This document shows, piece by piece, positions 34,260-43,228 of a stretch of DNA of 64,000 nucleotides. A program made the position numbers and the translations under genes. Positions within the stretch are counted from its first letter, which is position 1. Each line of letters starts with the position of its first letter. Source of the stretch: Flavobacterium saccharophilum. Lineage in GTDB: Bacteria; Bacteroidota; Bacteroidia; Flavobacteriales; Flavobacteriaceae. The stretch lies in NCBI RefSeq assembly GCF_900142735.1, contig NZ_FRBY01000001.1:868001-932000 (forward strand), given 5' to 3'. The notes beneath the pieces are model-generated. The model did no database searches. It saw only the letters and a program-made list of their open reading frames with translations, and was not told the origin of the DNA.

Positions 34260-35626
34260 GTAAGCCATTAGATGTTTTTTTTGAGATGTCTTGTTTAACT
34301 GAACAATCTATTCAGTTAAGTGGAACCTATTTGCAAAAAAAATGGTTTAAAACAGCTGACAGAAGAATTATTGGTCAGACTCTTCAAAAGTTTATAGAAT
34401 ATAATTTAGCTCAATTTAAATTCTTAGGGATTCAGCCATTTATAATTGGTACAGATCAAAATACTTCGTTGTTTTTCCGATCATCAGGTTTCATTGGAAC
34501 TATTCCATTAAGAGCCTCTGATACAGGTAAGCAAATAGGTGATTTTGTAGTAATGCCAAGATTTACTGGTCGTGATCGTTTTGAAGATTACATTGAAATT
34601 TTAAACTTACTTGGTGCAGAAATAAGCCCAGAAATTATTGATAGCTTACCTCTTGCTTCAGGTAAAAATTTTAGACCACCATTGTATTTAGAAGCAGTAA
34701 AATTCATCTCCTCTCTTGAACTGTTATTGTCGAAGTCTTGGTGTAAATTTGATAATGTTGAAAAAATATCAAATCAACCAAATGGTCAAATAAATTGGAA
34801 GAAATACATCAACAATGAATTCAAAATTGAAAATAGGTTAAAGTTTCCTGTACGAAAAAATATATTAAGCGAATTTCATAGTGAGTATGCAGAAGTGCGT
34901 TATGTATTTGACATTTGTAAAGGTGAGTTACTTTCTTCAAATACTCCTCAAAGAATTAAAAATACAATGAGAGCAAGGTTAAATTTCATTGAAGAAAAAT
35001 TGTATTATCACAAACCAAAAATAACGAATAACATTACAGTTAAAACATCTGATACTGTTATTGTAAAATCTTGCAAAGAACAAGCTAATAAGATATTAAA
35101 CTTTAATTTAATTGATTCTACTGCTTGGAGAGTGGATTTTTGTGATGTTTTTGAAAAATTTGTTCAATATATTTTCAGAGAAGTTGCTAAAGAAACTGGC
35201 GGTAGATTATTTTCAAATTTTAAATTTCATTCTAAAACTTCTAAACACTATTCTTGGGAATTAAAACATATTGAACCGGATGCTATTTATCAAAAGGAAA
35301 ATCTGATGGTATTCATCGATGCTAAATATAAATCAAATCTGTATAATAAGTCTAGCAATAGTGAAACTCTTAAAGATGATTATAGACATGATTTACATCA
35401 GATCATGGCTTATTCTTCATTTGGTAAAACAGATTTGAAGTTTGGTTTTCTTTGCTATCCATCTGACCAATTAGAAATAAAAAAAATAAAGTATAAAAAC
35501 ACAATTAATGAAGTTACCAGTTTGATTTTTGTATTAGGAATACCATTAAAAAAAGATTCTATAATTGAAGCAAAACGTTTACTTATAAAAGAACTTAGTA
35601 TAATAGAAAGTATACTAGAAATCTGA
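34256..35626 (+). CDS. McrC-like nuclease subunit, type IV restriction
   Basis: A 456-residue partner of McrB. The N-terminal about 270 residues form the region that would contact the McrB ring. The C-terminal PD-(D/E)XK nuclease is seen as EPDAIY and, about 12 residues later, FIDAKYKS, with the Asp and the DAK catalytic residues. It is coupled to mcrB by an ATGA overlap. The pair should cut DNA carrying modified cytosine, for example phage DNA. A structured repeat follows 31 bases downstream. Confidence 0.9.
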   Translation: MSKPLDVFFEMSCLTEQSIQLSGTYLQKKWFKTADRRIIGQTLQKFIEYNLAQFKFLGIQPFIIGTDQNTSLFFRSSGFIGTIPLRASDTGKQIGDFVVMPRFTGRDRFEDYIEILNLLGAEISPEIIDSLPLASGKNFRPPLYLEAVKFISSLELLLSKSWCKFDNVEKISNQPNGQINWKKYINNEFKIENRLKFPVRKNILSEFHSEYAEVRYVFDICKGELLSSNTPQRIKNTMRARLNFIEEKLYYHKPKITNNITVKTSDTVIVKSCKEQANKILNFNLIDSTAWRVDFCDVFEKFVQYIFREVAKETGGRLFSNFKFHSKTSKHYSWELKHIEPDAIYQKENLMVFIDAKYKSNLYNKSSNSETLKDDYRHDLHQIMAYSSFGKTDLKFGFLCYPSDQLEIKKIKYKNTINEVTSLIFVLGIPLKKDSIIEAKRLLIKELSIIESILEI

Positions 35627-35656
35627 TTTTCTAAAACCTTCTCATGAAACCAAGTC

Positions 35657-35735
35657 CCCTAGCCCTGATAGAAGCTGTATGCTTTTGTGCCGGGGTTCGG
35701 CGCAAAAGATACAAGTGGATAGCAGGAAATAGCTC
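35657..35735 (+). ncRNA. Structured repeat, possibly a Flavo-1-type RNA (copy 1)
   Basis: Outer sequences CCCTAGCCCTGATAGAAGC and GTGGATAGCAGGAAATAGCTC are identical to those of the copy at 39273-39377. The inner part folds into a hairpin (35677-35712) with stem GTATGCTTTTGTGCC and its complement GGCGCAAAAGATAC. The loop differs between copies while pairing is kept, which supports an RNA structure. From memory it resembles the Flavo-1 motif; this was not checked. Confidence 0.5.
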
Positions 35736-35739
35736 ATAA

Positions 35740-35778
35740 AAAAAGCGAGATTGTTTCTTTTAAACAATCTCGCTTTTT
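35740..35778. terminator. Bidirectional terminator
   Basis: AAAAAGCGAGATTGTTT pairs with AAACAATCTCGCTTTTT (loop CTTTT). It sits directly behind the structured repeat and faces the stop codon of the next, convergent gene. Confidence 0.88.
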
Positions 35779-35828
35779 AATTTAGAAAATAAAAGAGGAA
35801 TGGAAAAGCCTTTAAAAACGATCCATTA

Positions 35829-36962
35829 TTATTCAATTTCTCCGGGAAGGCTAATGCCTCCTTTTCTTGTTAATTCATATATCTCTTTAAAATCTGGTAA
35901 ATTGTAATAATTGTTTTTCTTAAATTCCTCTTCATATTTTTGATCTCTAACATTAAAGAAATAAGAAAATAAGTTATCGTCCGTCATCTTTGTTCCATAA
36001 TAACAAACTAAGGCTTTAATTTTTGCAACTTCACTAAAACTTAAATTGTCATCTTTGAAATCTTCTGCGAAAACACGTAAACTCAGATTGTAATTTTTGA
36101 AAGTAGTTTTATCTTGTTTTGCAATAAAGTCAAAAACTTCTTTATGAACTATTATATTATTATCACAAGTTTTGGTCCAGAGTATTTTGCCAAATTCTTG
36201 TAAGTCTTCATCTGCGATTTTTATAAGGTTTTTATCTAATACCCATTTAAGTAAATCTTGATCTTTAACATATCCAAAAGTTTTTACTAATTGTTCGAGA
36301 AAATATTCATCATGAAATTTTAACCACACCAAACTTGCTTTATTATCATTAAATAAATATTTATTTCGATTGACTAATGTTTCGATATTTTGTTGACGTC
36401 GTTGCATTAAATTTTTATCATCCTTCCAAAAATATTTTGAAACTTCCTCGCCATTTTCATATATAAAAGTTTTTGGTAATAAATTTTCGCCATTAGCTAA
36501 ATCAGGAAATTTTTTTTGATAATCAATAAGTTGAGGTATGGCAAAACTTTCTGTAATATAGTTGTCATTTTTAATTACAAAAACACCAAAATAATCATAT
36601 ATGTTATTTGGAAAATAGATAAAATCTCTATCGCATTTATTTAAGAAATTAACATAGATGTATTTTGAATCTGATTTTGAATTCAAAACTCGTCTGAAAA
36701 TAGAATTAATTCTATCGGCAAAATCATTATCTGTTGGAAATTTGAAACCTCTATTTTTTAATTCTTGCTTTGTTAATGGAATTATAGCCTCAAAATCCGA
36801 AATAGTGTAATTATATGGATTACTATAATTGGGTACTCCGTATTCTAATTGATTCTTTAATATTATTTTCATTTGGTTATTATTTTTGCTTATATCTTTA
36901 TTCTGTCCATTGCAACTATTTAATAAGACAGGAATAAAGATTATTAAAATTTTATATCTCAT
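35829..36962 (-). CDS. Lipoprotein, candidate immunity partner of the hydrolase
   Basis: A 377-residue lipoprotein (signal with lipobox LLNSC at about 16, followed by NGQNKDISKNN). The mature part is mostly helical and rich in Asp, Lys and Tyr, with no recognised family. It starts 5 bases after the stop of the 728-residue predicted peptidoglycan hydrolase, so the two must be coexpressed. A lipoprotein in the periplasm is the right place to block a wall-cutting enzyme. The immunity role is inference; a storage or sensor role cannot be ruled out. Confidence 0.6.
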   Translation of the reverse strand: MRYKILIIFIPVLLNSCNGQNKDISKNNNQMKIILKNQLEYGVPNYSNPYNYTISDFEAIIPLTKQELKNRGFKFPTDNDFADRINSIFRRVLNSKSDSKYIYVNFLNKCDRDFIYFPNNIYDYFGVFVIKNDNYITESFAIPQLIDYQKKFPDLANGENLLPKTFIYENGEEVSKYFWKDDKNLMQRRQQNIETLVNRNKYLFNDNKASLVWLKFHDEYFLEQLVKTFGYVKDQDLLKWVLDKNLIKIADEDLQEFGKILWTKTCDNNIIVHKEVFDFIAKQDKTTFKNYNLSLRVFAEDFKDDNLSFSEVAKIKALVCYYGTKMTDDNLFSYFFNVRDQKYEEEFKKNNYYNLPDFKEIYELTRKGGISLPGEIE

Positions 36963-36967
36963 AATTT

Positions 36968-39154
36968 TTACTTTTCAGAAGTTTTCTTCGCTGGATTTCC
37001 GTTATATTCTACCAGATTATATTCATCTTCCATTACGTCATAATTTTTTGGAACTACATATGCAAAATAGTCTGATTCATTATAAGTTACACACTGCAGG
37101 GCATTACCCTGATTACCACCTAATATAACTATTTTAGATCCTTTTTTCCCTACAACAAAACCAACATGCCCGCCTCCTTTTCTTGTTTTAACGGCTATTG
37201 CGCCATATATTGGTTTTTTCAAATCTTTGCCCTCTGGCCAAGTAGCCCATTTTAGTGCACGGACGGTATCAAACCTGTTTAAGCCAGTATACCCGTAATT
37301 TGTCATAACCCAATTGACGAAAGCTGCGCACCAAGGAATATCTTTTTCATTCTCAGTTTTCTTTTTCATAGATTTTTCATAGGGAGTGTTATTGAAAAAT
37401 TTCTGAATTTCTTCGTTAGAACCTGTTTCCTTTAATTTTTTTGCTTCTTCTATCCATGCCAGTTTCATCCAAGGCGCTCTTTCGAAATCAGTACTTTCTG
37501 ATTTTTCTTCTTCAATATCTTCACATCTACCTTTAAATATTTGAGAAGCGCCTCTATCATAATGTTCTTCTTTTAATTCTTGAGTTACCTCTGCTACGGT
37601 TGTTTTACCATTATGAAAACCCCAGCGTTGTTCTTTTCTTTGTCGGGTATAAACCCACTTTTCTCGTAATTTGTGTTCATCGTTTTCTTTCATAAAAGGA
37701 GGGTTTGATGCATATCCATATTTAGTAACCCAAGGCTCTCGGTTTATATTTATCATCCGTTGCTCGTAACTTGTATTACTTCCGTCGCCATCTGGCACCG
37801 AAATACTTTCATCAAAAAGAATATAATCAGGATTATTTCCATGGCCCACAGCATTTGGTTTTACAACTAACAAATACAAATCGGTCATTGTTATTAATTG
37901 ATTTTTTTTTGGTTCAAAATATTTTTTCACATAATCCATTTGCTCTATAAAAGTCATTTTTTTCAAAGCACTTCGAGTAGTGCCAACACTTTTGGCAGCA
38001 GCATCACTAAATTGAATAAGTCCCGAAAATCCAACTCCATTATCAACCGATGGACTAAAGGTATTTGCTGATTCTAAATGAATTATTGACATTAACTCAC
38101 TAGCTTTTTCTTTCTTGTTAGCTTCTCCCCAAAGACTAGAACAAACTTCAAGTACTTTTTTACGCTCTTTACAGGTTAATTTATTACTCCAGTAAAAATT
38201 ATTCTCTTTGCAAACACAAGTGTTTTCTTTTTTGTTTTTCTCATCAGGCATCCAAACCTTCATGACACTATTAATTTTCTCCCAAACAGGATTTGTCGAA
38301 ATTTCATTTTTTACAGAGACTTTTGTTTCATAATAATCATGAACGTTCTTGTCCGATTTCGCAATTCCTTTTTCTTCTTTTTTAGACGGGCCTTTTTTCT
38401 CCGCCGGAGTTTGCTTTTTAGGTGCTTGAGCTTCGGGTTTATAATCAGGATTGGGTATATTTGCATTTTTACTTGCTACTCGTTTTGATATTTTTTCAAA
38501 AATTTCGGCAGTTACGTAGTATTCATGAAATTCTCCTTCATTTTTGTCTCCTTTAGCTAATTTCGCATTTGCCAGCCAGGCATGACTAGGATTTAGATAA
38601 AATTTACCATAAGCTATTCCGTTTAAAATGTCACTTATTTTAGTTTCGATCCTTACATTTGTTGTGTTTTGCTTCGTTTTATCTCCGTCATCTTCCCATA
38701 GAGTTACTTTTACAGGTAGCAACTCCATATCTACACAATGTACTTTGGCAATTATCCAATCGCCGTATGCAAATGGTCTTGTAGGTTTATTATAATTATT
38801 GTCCAGTAAATCAACATGTACTATTTTCCCTTGTGTGGATTTTTCTGTTTTTATATCAAGGACTGCTTTTTCGCCATTTACATCTACGAGCATTCTTATT
38901 CCTTTTCTAGTAAGACTTCTTTGGTAAAATGTATAGTGCACTGTCCTTCCTGTTTTATTATTATCAGACTTTTTTACCCAAGAACCTCGTTCTAAAACCC
39001 AAATACTCCATTTAATTTCATCATCAGATAAACTTTGAAATTGTGATTGATCTAATGACGTAGGATGGGAGCTTCCAAAAAAATCATTAATAGAATAATA
39101 TTCTTTTATACCTACTACAGGATTGGCTTTTCCATATATTTTTAACTTCGACAT
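36968..39154 (-). CDS. Two-domain peptidoglycan hydrolase, candidate secreted effector
   Basis: A 728-residue protein without signal peptide. Residues 1-240 form a beta-rich N-terminal module (INDFFGSSHPTSLDQSQ, KVTLWEDDGDKT, KFYLNPSHAWLANAK) of the kind found at the front of Bacteroidota effector-like proteins. A Lys/Pro-rich linker (about 241-270) leads to a lysozyme- or transglycosylase-like domain. This has Glu 361 in IIHLESANTFSPSVDNG followed by FSGLIQFSDAAAKSVG. The C-terminal domain (about 570-710) resembles the TIGR02594/NlpC-like amidases with Cys 609 in WCAAFVNWVM and His 663 in GGGHVGFVVG. It precedes the lipoprotein by 5 bases. No T6SS structural genes are in this window. Confidence 0.72.
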   Translation of the reverse strand: MSKLKIYGKANPVVGIKEYYSINDFFGSSHPTSLDQSQFQSLSDDEIKWSIWVLERGSWVKKSDNNKTGRTVHYTFYQRSLTRKGIRMLVDVNGEKAVLDIKTEKSTQGKIVHVDLLDNNYNKPTRPFAYGDWIIAKVHCVDMELLPVKVTLWEDDGDKTKQNTTNVRIETKISDILNGIAYGKFYLNPSHAWLANAKLAKGDKNEGEFHEYYVTAEIFEKISKRVASKNANIPNPDYKPEAQAPKKQTPAEKKGPSKKEEKGIAKSDKNVHDYYETKVSVKNEISTNPVWEKINSVMKVWMPDEKNKKENTCVCKENNFYWSNKLTCKERKKVLEVCSSLWGEANKKEKASELMSIIHLESANTFSPSVDNGVGFSGLIQFSDAAAKSVGTTRSALKKMTFIEQMDYVKKYFEPKKNQLITMTDLYLLVVKPNAVGHGNNPDYILFDESISVPDGDGSNTSYEQRMININREPWVTKYGYASNPPFMKENDEHKLREKWVYTRQRKEQRWGFHNGKTTVAEVTQELKEEHYDRGASQIFKGRCEDIEEEKSESTDFERAPWMKLAWIEEAKKLKETGSNEEIQKFFNNTPYEKSMKKKTENEKDIPWCAAFVNWVMTNYGYTGLNRFDTVRALKWATWPEGKDLKKPIYGAIAVKTRKGGGHVGFVVGKKGSKIVILGGNQGNALQCVTYNESDYFAYVVPKNYDVMEDEYNLVEYNGNPAKKTSEK

Positions 39155-39272
39155 ATTACATTAATTTAATTGTAAATAAAATCCTATTATTTACGAATGT
39201 AATATATTTATCAAAATAAAATAATTTTCTTACAAATTTTAACTTTAGAGAAATTTTATTGTGAAAAAGAGG

Positions 39273-39377
39273 CCCTAGCCCTGATAGAAGCGGTATCCTT
39301 TTTAGGCCATCGGAAATATCTCGTTTACCGTAAACGATCTGCCTAAAAAGATACAAGTGGATAGCAGGAAATAGCTC
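39273..39377 (+). ncRNA. Structured repeat, possibly a Flavo-1-type RNA (copy 2)
   Basis: It carries the same outer segments as 35657-35735 with a longer central stem. GTATCCTTTTTAGGC pairs with GCCTAAAAAGATAC, capped by TCGTTTA-CCG-TAAACGA. Both copies are on the plus strand and bracket the hydrolase-lipoprotein operon, lying upstream of the operon here. Confidence 0.5.
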
Positions 39378-39793
39378 CTAATGAGAAATTCCAAATTTTG
39401 AATTCCAATTGTTTCCTTGTTAGAACTTTATTGATAATCTTTGTCGAGTTCCTTGCGGGGATTCCTCGTTCCTCGGAATGACAAACTGTGTGTTTATACT
39501 CGGGTGAAATAGCAAACTTGATTATACTATAGTGCCAATCTTTGTCGAGTTCCGTGTGTGATCCTTCCTCCGTCTTTTAGATTTGTTTTTTGAAAATTTA
39601 TTAGATTTATGATTGAGAAAGGAAGCTAAAGTTCACTATTCATTCGTCCGAGTTTATGGCTCATATCTTGATTAAGACTTTGGCTTCCTCTTCAGGATGA
39701 CAAGATTGTGGCAACTTTGTCGAGTTTCTTGTGCGACTCTTCGACTTCGCTCAGAGTGGCAAACTGTGCCTTCTATGGAATAATAAAACGAGG
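39378..39793. repeat. Degenerate repeat region without a gene
   Basis: This 416-base stretch holds a TTCCAAATTTTGAATTCCAA element (39388), a right-half copy of the TCATTCCGAGG family (39437-39486), and two further decayed copies of TCTTTGTCGAGTTCC (39538-39560 and 39716-39740). Words such as TCTTCAGGATGACAAG lie between them. It looks like nested, decaying palindromic elements next to the AsmA-like gene. No open frame is convincing. Confidence 0.6.
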
Positions 39794-42265
39794 TTATTTC
39801 TCCTTTTTATTCTTCCCCTTATCCTTCTTCCCCCACTTAATTTTCATTTTTCCGCCATCATCGACGGCAAGTAAATGCAGGACAATTCCGCGGTCGCGAA
39901 CGGCGTCGCGTTCGGCTTTGGTGGCGAGTTTGGCGTCGTCTTTGGAGTTTCGGAGTGGGATGGTGAGCGCCATATTGGTGCCGCGGCCAAAGGAATAAAT
40001 ACCTTCGGCATCGAGGTTGAGAACGCTGGAACTTATAGTGAGTTTATTGACGTCGACCAGTTCGCCACGAAGTTTGCAATTGCCGGATAAATCGCTGAAA
40101 GTAATGTTTTTGACATCGCGAAATGGAAACGCAAATTTCCCGATTTTAACAATTGGCTCAAAGTTTATTAAAGCGCCGTGACTGACCTTGAAATTCAGAC
40201 TTCCGTGTGTTGAATTCGGGACCAATTCGCCGTTATGGATCATTCCGGTCATATCAGTATTGCTGGTGAGCTGTCCGCGAATATTGTTTGGCGTAAATGA
40301 TTTGATTCCGAAGTTATTAAACGACTTTAAAAACTGTGTAATATCAACCTGATTGACCTGTGCGTTGGAAGCGAAATTGTAATTTTTGCCATTTGGAGAA
40401 AGCGTCGTACTAAAATTAATACTTCCGCCACACGTTTGCAGCGAACCATTTTTGATTACCAATCGGGAATCGATCATCTGAATCACCGCTTTTGTATTGG
40501 TGGCGGTCAATTTATTGTAGGTGATTTTATCGGCTTTGAGGTTAATGTCTACAACACATTTTTCAATGGCATTACGTAGCTGTTGGGACATAGATGGTTT
40601 TTTGGTATTCACTTTCTTTTTTTGAGAAGTAGCCAGAACGCCCATAAATTGTCTGACATCGATACTTGGGCAATAGATATTCCAGTTTACGACCATTTTT
40701 TCAGGAGCATCGTAATATAGATTGAGGAAATTATTGATTTTTCCGTCTATAAAAATAGTGTTGTTTTTATTTTTGTAGGCAATTTTATTAATAATCAGGG
40801 CTTCTTGCGTAAATTGTAGCTTCACGTTTATTTTTTCGGCATGAATGTTTTTCGGAATAAAATGGAAAGAGACATTTTTAACGTCTACATTTCCAATAAA
40901 ACGCGGTTTGGTAATGTATAAATTGACAATATCAAACTGAAATTTAAGGTTTAGCGTGGCGTGGCCTTCGGTAAAATGAATCCATTTTTCGGTGTTTTCT
41001 TCGTTCATCACTGGAAGATCAAAATCAGAATTTACGACTCCGGTTGCCAATGGTTTTTCGAGATTGTTGATGGATAATTGCGCAATTTTAAGCGGCACAT
41101 TTCTGTATTTTGCAGAAAAACGCGTTAGAATTACAGCCGAATTCGCATCGCTAAAACCTTCCTTTGGTTTGAAATTATTGGTGAAAATACCTTTGAAATT
41201 ACAATCTGTCAATAATCCGTCCGGAATACTCAATTCGTTATTATGCACTTCGGCCTGAACCACAATTCGCGGATCACCTTCGGCATTAAAATCGCCTTTG
41301 ATGTCGCAATTCACATCGATTTCTTTTTTCAGATTAAAATGGTTCAGCTTCGAACTGATGTTTGCCGATAATAAATTGGATGCGTTTTGCCATAAAATCG
41401 TAGTGCTGATATTGATGCCGAATAGTGCGCTGCCTTTGGCTAAATTGAAAAAAGCAACGATATCAAAAGAATCGGATCCAATTTTTAAACCCTCTGTTTT
41501 AACGTCTATTTTTTCTCTTTCAGCCGAATAGGTAACGGCAAAAGTGCCTTTGAGTCGTTTTTGTTTGGCGAAACTTCCGTGAACGGTATTGAAGGCCAGA
41601 CTGCCAATTTGAGTATCTAAAAACACATCGGTTTTCCAGTCGTCTCCGTCGTAATCTACTTTCGATTTTAAGCTGGCAACATCAAAATCAAATAATTTAT
41701 GACCAATGCGATTGTCCAGAATAAAATGAACATTGTTGAGGTCGATTTCATCAATGGTGGTTTCGCTGTCCGATTGGGTTTCGGGTGTTTTTTTCTTTTT
41801 TGGTTTAAAAATATCCGAGTTAGAATAGCCATTTTCGGCTTTATAAAGATAAATCTGAGCGTCGTTGATCAGGATTTTATGTATGTTGATTTCTTTTTGC
41901 AGCAAACTCCAAACGTTTAAACGGACTTCTATTTCTTTGGTTTTTAGTAACGTATGTTTATGCGTTTTCCATTGTTTGTCTTTGAGTTCGACATCTTTTA
42001 GCGCCACAGTAAAATTGGGTAAACCGGTTAAAAACTTATACTGAAAATCGCCAATATGAAAATCACCGTTTATATTATCGTTGATTTTAGTGTTGATTTT
42101 GGCCATTATTTCGGTTTTGTTCCGATTAAAATAAATCGATAGTCCGGCACCGGCAATTAAGACTAATGCGACAAGTCCTAAAACAAAATAACCAAAGCGT
42201 TTGGCGTATTTTTTAAAACCGGCTGATTGTAGAAAGTTTTTTATTCTATGTAAAGTTGCTGTCAT
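39794..42265 (-). CDS. AsmA-family envelope protein
   Basis: An 823-residue protein. One N-terminal TM (FGYFVLGLVALVLIAGAGLSIYF) anchors a long periplasmic part with repeated beta patterns. DGDWKTD-like and NINGDFHIGDF segments follow the TM, and the C-terminal AsmA_2-like region has NLDAEGIYSFGRGTNM with LTIPLRNSKDD. The last 25 residues are very Lys-rich (GKKDKGKNKKEK). AsmA-like proteins are thought to bridge the periplasm and move phospholipids to the outer membrane. I start at MTATLHRIKNF (42265); an ATG 33 bases upstream is less likely. Single gene. Confidence 0.85.
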   Translation of the reverse strand: MTATLHRIKNFLQSAGFKKYAKRFGYFVLGLVALVLIAGAGLSIYFNRNKTEIMAKINTKINDNINGDFHIGDFQYKFLTGLPNFTVALKDVELKDKQWKTHKHTLLKTKEIEVRLNVWSLLQKEINIHKILINDAQIYLYKAENGYSNSDIFKPKKKKTPETQSDSETTIDEIDLNNVHFILDNRIGHKLFDFDVASLKSKVDYDGDDWKTDVFLDTQIGSLAFNTVHGSFAKQKRLKGTFAVTYSAEREKIDVKTEGLKIGSDSFDIVAFFNLAKGSALFGINISTTILWQNASNLLSANISSKLNHFNLKKEIDVNCDIKGDFNAEGDPRIVVQAEVHNNELSIPDGLLTDCNFKGIFTNNFKPKEGFSDANSAVILTRFSAKYRNVPLKIAQLSINNLEKPLATGVVNSDFDLPVMNEENTEKWIHFTEGHATLNLKFQFDIVNLYITKPRFIGNVDVKNVSFHFIPKNIHAEKINVKLQFTQEALIINKIAYKNKNNTIFIDGKINNFLNLYYDAPEKMVVNWNIYCPSIDVRQFMGVLATSQKKKVNTKKPSMSQQLRNAIEKCVVDINLKADKITYNKLTATNTKAVIQMIDSRLVIKNGSLQTCGGSINFSTTLSPNGKNYNFASNAQVNQVDITQFLKSFNNFGIKSFTPNNIRGQLTSNTDMTGMIHNGELVPNSTHGSLNFKVSHGALINFEPIVKIGKFAFPFRDVKNITFSDLSGNCKLRGELVDVNKLTISSSVLNLDAEGIYSFGRGTNMALTIPLRNSKDDAKLATKAERDAVRDRGIVLHLLAVDDGGKMKIKWGKKDKGKNKKEK

Positions 42266-42505
42266 AGGAACGAATTTTCTCAACATTAAAGATAACATAA
42301 AAATTAATGTTATTTTAATAATTTGATATTCAATTTATTGAGGTAAAATATTTTAGGAAACACAAACATGTAAATTATATAACTAATGACAATACATTTA
42401 TAATCAAAACTAATTTGGGAATGGTGTTTCATTCGTATTTAATTTTTAAATTTGTACTCTAGTTTGAAGATTAATAATTCAGACATAATTTAAACCTAAG
42501 ATATT

Positions 42506-42823
42506 ATGGCATTAGCAATAACAGATGCTACTTTTGACGAAGTAGTTTTAAAATCAGATAAACCAGTAATGGTAGATTTTTGGGCAGCATGGTGCGGTCC
42601 TTGTAGAATGGTTGGACCAATCATTGACCAATTAAGCGACGAATACGCAGGTAAAGTTGTTGTTGGTAAAGTGGATGTGGATGCTAACCAGGAATTCGCT
42701 GCAAAATATGGTGTGCGTAACATACCAACCGTTTTGGTTTTTCATAACGGTGAAGTTGTAGGTAAACAAGTAGGAGTTGCTCCGAAACAAACTTACGCAG
42801 ATAGTTTAGACGCTTTGTTGTAA
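42506..42823 (+). CDS. trxA: Thioredoxin
   Basis: A 105-residue thiol-disulfide reductase. The active site WCGPC sits in VMVDFWAAWCGPCRMVGP, and the cis-Pro is in NIPTVLVFHNGE. Length and order are typical of thioredoxin 1. A TAAATTTG box lies at 42447-42454 without a well-placed TTG. It is a single gene ended by a terminator. Confidence 0.96.
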   Translation: MALAITDATFDEVVLKSDKPVMVDFWAAWCGPCRMVGPIIDQLSDEYAGKVVVGKVDVDANQEFAAKYGVRNIPTVLVFHNGEVVGKQVGVAPKQTYADSLDALL

Positions 42824-42844
42824 TCGTAAGATTATAATTGATAT

Positions 42845-42877
42845 AAAAAAGGTTTGGCGAAAGTCAAGCCTTTTTTA
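42845..42877 (+). terminator. Terminator after trxA
   Basis: AAAAAAGGTTTG-GCGAAAGT-CAAGCCTTTTTT, with a G-U pair. The same stem-loop, GGTTTGxxGAAAxTCAAACC, ends the genes at 47391 and 48004. Confidence 0.85.
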
Positions 42878-42899
42878 TTGCTATTAGAAGCGTAGTTTT

Positions 42900-43222
42900 T
42901 TAAACACATAGAAACATAGCTTTTGAAAACTTAAAAAAAGGCATTTCATTAATTTAAAGAAACATAGCTATGTGTTTTAATGCAAATGAAATGCTTTTTT
43001 TAGCATCCAGCATAACTATGTTTCTATGTGTTTAAAAAAGTTAGCAGTAAATTTGGTAGATTAAATCTGCGCAAATCTGCTTAAATCCCTTTTATCCCGA
43101 TAGCTATCGGGAGCGTGAAAAATTAAGCATTAGATTTGTTTTCACATAGCTATGTGTTTTAATGCAAGTGAAACGCCTTTTTAAACACACAGCATAACTA
43201 TGTTTCTATGTGTTTAAAAAAC
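42900..43222. repeat. Repeat block built on CATAACTATGTTTCTATGTG
   Basis: Two imperfect inverted repeats (42900-43036 and 43141-43222) carry AACACATAGAAACATAGC-like arms and TAGCTATGTGTTTTAATGCAA units. Between them lie a partial CAGATTT-type element (43064-43085) and the TCCCGATAGCTATCGGGA palindrome (43095-43112). The whole gap 42878-43228 between trxA and the kinase gene is repeats; no gene is seen. Confidence 0.8.
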
Positions 43223-43228
43223 TTAGCG

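Noticed and set aside
36968..39154. Prophage endolysin instead of effector
   Set aside because: No phage genes lie nearby and the protein has an N-terminal module and linker unlike endolysins; kept as an alternative, not as the call.
42900..43222. CRISPR array
   Set aside because: The repeats are inverted, of uneven length and spacing, with no uniform spacers, and no cas gene is in the window.
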